Below, one piece after another: positions 62,173 to 64,000 of a DNA stretch of 64,000 bases. Under the pieces are notes generated by a model that had not been told where the DNA came from, ran no database searches, and was given only the letters and a program-made list of their open reading frames with translations. The stretch comes from Collimonas fungivorans Ter331 (GTDB lineage: Bacteria > Pseudomonadota > Gammaproteobacteria > Burkholderiales > Burkholderiaceae_D), in NCBI RefSeq assembly GCF_000221045.1, contig NC_015856.1, forward strand, positions 806,001 through 870,000, in the 5' to 3' direction. A program made the translations under genes and the position numbers. Within the stretch, counting starts at the first letter, position 1; each line of letters starts with the position of its first letter.

Positions 62173-63078
62173 ATGTTGAACAAGACCCCACTGGTCAATC
62201 GCCTGCCGCCGGTGCATGCCTTGTCCGCGTTTGAAGCCGCCGCCCGCCATCGTTCATTTGCGCTGGCGGCGGATGAGCTGTGCATTACGCCGTCGGCGCT
62301 GTCGCACCGCATCCGTTTGCTGGAGGATTTCGTCGGCGAACGACTGTTCTCGCGCGAAGGCAGGACAGTCACCTTGTCCGAATTCGGCCACCGCTACCTG
62401 GAAGTGGTGCGCAGCGCCTTGCGCACCTTGACCGAGTTCCCGCTGCCGCAGCGTAACGCCCAGGTGCAGCCGCGCGTCAAGATCACCGCGCCGCCGACTT
62501 TTGCGCGCCAGCTGCTGATCCCGCATCTGCACGGGTTTGCCAGCCGGCACCCCGAGATCGTGGTCGAGATATTCCTGTCGGTGCCGCTCTACGACCTGAG
62601 TCTGACCGAGAGCGACCTGGAAGTGCGTTTCGGCGCCGGCAAGTATCCCAACACCACCACCGAAAAACTGTTCGAAGAACCGACCTTTGCCGTCGCCAGC
62701 CCTGGATACCTGAAAAAGGCCGGTCCGCTGCACCAGCCCGCCGACCTGTGCAAGGCAAGCCTGCTGCGTTCGGCCCTGGAGCCTTGGCAGCCATGGTTCC
62801 AGGCGGCAGGCCTGGACTGGCCTGAACCGTCCTCCGGCTTGCGCGCCGACGACCTTGGCCTGTTGCTGGAACTGGTGCGCCATGGCCATGGCGTCGGCCT
62901 GACCCGCAAGCATTTTGCCCAGCAAATGATTGCGCAAGGGGAAGTGGTGCAACTGTTCGACATCAGCCTCACTTCGCCGCCCCATGCCTATTACCTGGTG
63001 TACCAGCAAAAACCGCAGGAACGGCCGGAAGTGACGACTTTCATCGAATGGATGAAGGATACTTTCAGCCGCATCTGA
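62173..63078 (+). CDS. LysR-family transcriptional regulator (GcvA-like)
   Basis: A 301-residue regulator. HTH region RSFALAADELCITPSALSHR and LLEDFVGERLFSREGRTVTL are close to the GcvA/AmpR branch. The C-terminal effector domain follows (ITAPPTFARQLLIPHL, DLEVRFGAGKYP). ATG at 62173; a GTG at 62161 would overlap the previous stop. It sits between two FAD-linked hydroxyacid dehydrogenases and may control either. Confidence 0.92.
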   Translation: MLNKTPLVNRLPPVHALSAFEAAARHRSFALAADELCITPSALSHRIRLLEDFVGERLFSREGRTVTLSEFGHRYLEVVRSALRTLTEFPLPQRNAQVQPRVKITAPPTFARQLLIPHLHGFASRHPEIVVEIFLSVPLYDLSLTESDLEVRFGAGKYPNTTTEKLFEEPTFAVASPGYLKKAGPLHQPADLCKASLLRSALEPWQPWFQAAGLDWPEPSSGLRADDLGLLLELVRHGHGVGLTRKHFAQQMIAQGEVVQLFDISLTSPPHAYYLVYQQKPQERPEVTTFIEWMKDTFSRI

Positions 63079-63169
63079 ACCAAGCGGCCGGCGGCCTGAA
63101 AACATTTCACCTGCGCGGCGCAAGCTTTTCAGGCGGATATCCGAGGAAGTTGTTCTGTAAAAAACACAA

Positions 63170-63186
63170 TATCGTTATACTCGATA
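63170..63186. promoter_or_regulatory. candidate LysR-type box
   Basis: TATCG-N7-CGATA (63170-63186), containing ATC-N9-GAT, in the gap between the LysR gene and the next dehydrogenase, 48 bases before its start. The form fits a LysR-type site; no proof. Confidence 0.4.
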
Positions 63187-63233
63187 ACAGAAAACATACC
63201 CTCCGATAGCCAGCCTGCCCATGGGAAAACAGA

Positions 63234-64000
63234 ATGAACGCGGAAACAGCGGCGCCCGCCGAATCCACCTTTAGCCCGGCCCGCCAGCAACAGGTAGTCA
63301 GTGCTTTGCGGGCGCTGCTGCCGGCGCATGCGCTGTTATCCAATATCGAAGATACCCGGCCCTACGAATGCGATGGCCTGGCCGCCTATCGGCAAACGCC
63401 GATGGTGGTGGCGCTCCCTGAGAACGAGGAACAGGTGGTGGCCATCCTCAAGGCGTGCCGCGATCTCAAGGTGCCTATCGTGCCGCGCGGCGCCGGTACC
63501 GGCCTGTCCGGCGGCGCCATGCCGATCGCCGACGGCGTGGTCTTGTCCACCGCCAAATTTACCCGCATCGTCAAGCTCGATCAGTATGCACGGACTGCGG
63601 TGGTGCAGCCGGGTGTGCGCAACCTGGCCATTTCCGAGGCGGCGGCCGCCCACGGCCTGTATTACGCGCCAGACCCGTCATCGCAGATCGCCTGCACCAT
63701 TGGCGGCAACGTGGCGGAGAATTCGGGCGGCGTGCATTGCCTGAAATACGGCCTTACCGTGCATAACGTATTGCGTGTGCGGATGGTGACCATCGAAGGC
63801 GAGGTAGTCGAACTCGGCAATGGCGCACTGGATGCGCCCGGCCTCGACTTGCTGGCGGTCTTCATCGGCTCGGAAGGCATGCTGGGCGTGGTCACCGAGG
63901 TCACGGTCAAGCTGATTCCCAAACCGCAGGCGGCGCGCGTCATCATGGCGTCGTTCGACGACGTGGTGAAGAGCGGCAATGCGGTCGCCAACGTGATTGC
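63234..64000 (+). CDS. FAD-linked oxidase, glycolate oxidase GlcD-like (cut by window end)
   Basis: The first 255 residues of a protein that continues past the window. It shows the FAD_binding_4 domain: VPIVPRGAGTGLSGGAMPIAD, ARTAVVQPGVRNLAISEAA, YYAPDPSSQIACTIGGNVAENSG (read in parts) and FIGSEGMLGVVTEVTVKLIP. GGVHCLKYGLT is typical of GlcD. ATG at 63234 with GGGAAA upstream. Probable first gene of a glcDEF unit, but glcE and glcF are outside the view. Confidence 0.9.
   Translation, partial: MNAETAAPAESTFSPARQQQVVSALRALLPAHALLSNIEDTRPYECDGLAAYRQTPMVVALPENEEQVVAILKACRDLKVPIVPRGAGTGLSGGAMPIADGVVLSTAKFTRIVKLDQYARTAVVQPGVRNLAISEAAAAHGLYYAPDPSSQIACTIGGNVAENSGGVHCLKYGLTVHNVLRVRMVTIEGEVVELGNGALDAPGLDLLAVFIGSEGMLGVVTEVTVKLIPKPQAARVIMASFDDVVKSGNAVANVI

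Noticed and set aside
63150-63181. Possible sigma-70 promoter TTGTTC ... TATACT before the GlcD-like gene
   Set aside because: Spacing of 20 bases is too long for a confident call.

Overview
The window is a high-GC chromosomal stretch of a betaproteobacterium. The 16S rRNA, the gene families and the gene neighbourhoods (rpe-gph-trpEGDC, polA/LOG/DUF2782/thrB, xseB-ispA-dxs) fit Burkholderiales, most likely Oxalobacteraceae. Collimonas or a close relative is my best guess, by inference from recall and not from a database search. Almost everything is ordinary chromosomal coding sequence. I see no phage, insertion sequence, plasmid gene or CRISPR array.

Layout. 1-2.0 kb: a DctA/GltP-type dicarboxylate symporter and a GNAT acetyltransferase. 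2.1-10.4 kb: a minus-strand locus with two GH92 alpha-mannosidase lipoproteins, an AGE-family sugar epimerase/isomerase and a LacI-family regulator. It looks like a surface system that trims alpha-mannosides (for instance fungal mannoprotein) and feeds in the sugar. One GH92 is tethered by a collagen-like Gly-X-Y stalk. 10.7-13.7 kb: a secreted S9 peptidase and an orphan MetQ-like binding protein. 13.7-19.3 kb: rpe-gph, then trpE-trpG-trpD-trpC, with a four-Trp leader peptide and an attenuator hairpin in front of trpE. 19.4-22.7 kb: apaG, a 47-residue membrane protein gene divergent from mltA, uspA and an enoyl-CoA hydratase.

22.7-28.6 kb: a complete rRNA operon (promoter, boxA leader, 16S, tRNA-Ile, tRNA-Ala, second boxA, 23S, 5S, terminator) with visible processing stems. 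28.7-35.3 kb: ruvA, ruvB, a YaiI-family gene, a hydratase, a DUF2147 protein and valS. 35.6-40.2 kb: a TPP riboswitch followed by thiC-thiS-thiG-thiD-thiE, with a Shine-Dalgarno-sequestering expression platform. 40.3-47.9 kb: Dps, an MFS transporter, a UvrD-family helicase, a 96-bp palindromic repeat that supplies the helicase stop codon, a BPSS1780-type membrane protein, thrB, DUF2782 and a LOG protein. 47.9-55.7 kb: polA, whose ATG abuts the divergent LOG ATG, a Tat-type dienelactone hydrolase, a ZIP transporter without a usable ATG, sseA, a DMT exporter and a Rieske oxygenase. 55.9-64.0 kb: xseB-ispA-dxs, folE2, a PduO-type adenosyltransferase, and two FAD-linked 2-hydroxyacid dehydrogenases around a LysR regulator; the second is cut by the window end.

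The regions most worth a second look are the GH92 mannoside locus, the trp attenuator, the thiC expression platform, and the places where two genes share or abut start signals. None of these is a demonstrably new biological system; the GH92 locus with its collagen-like stalk is the nearest candidate.
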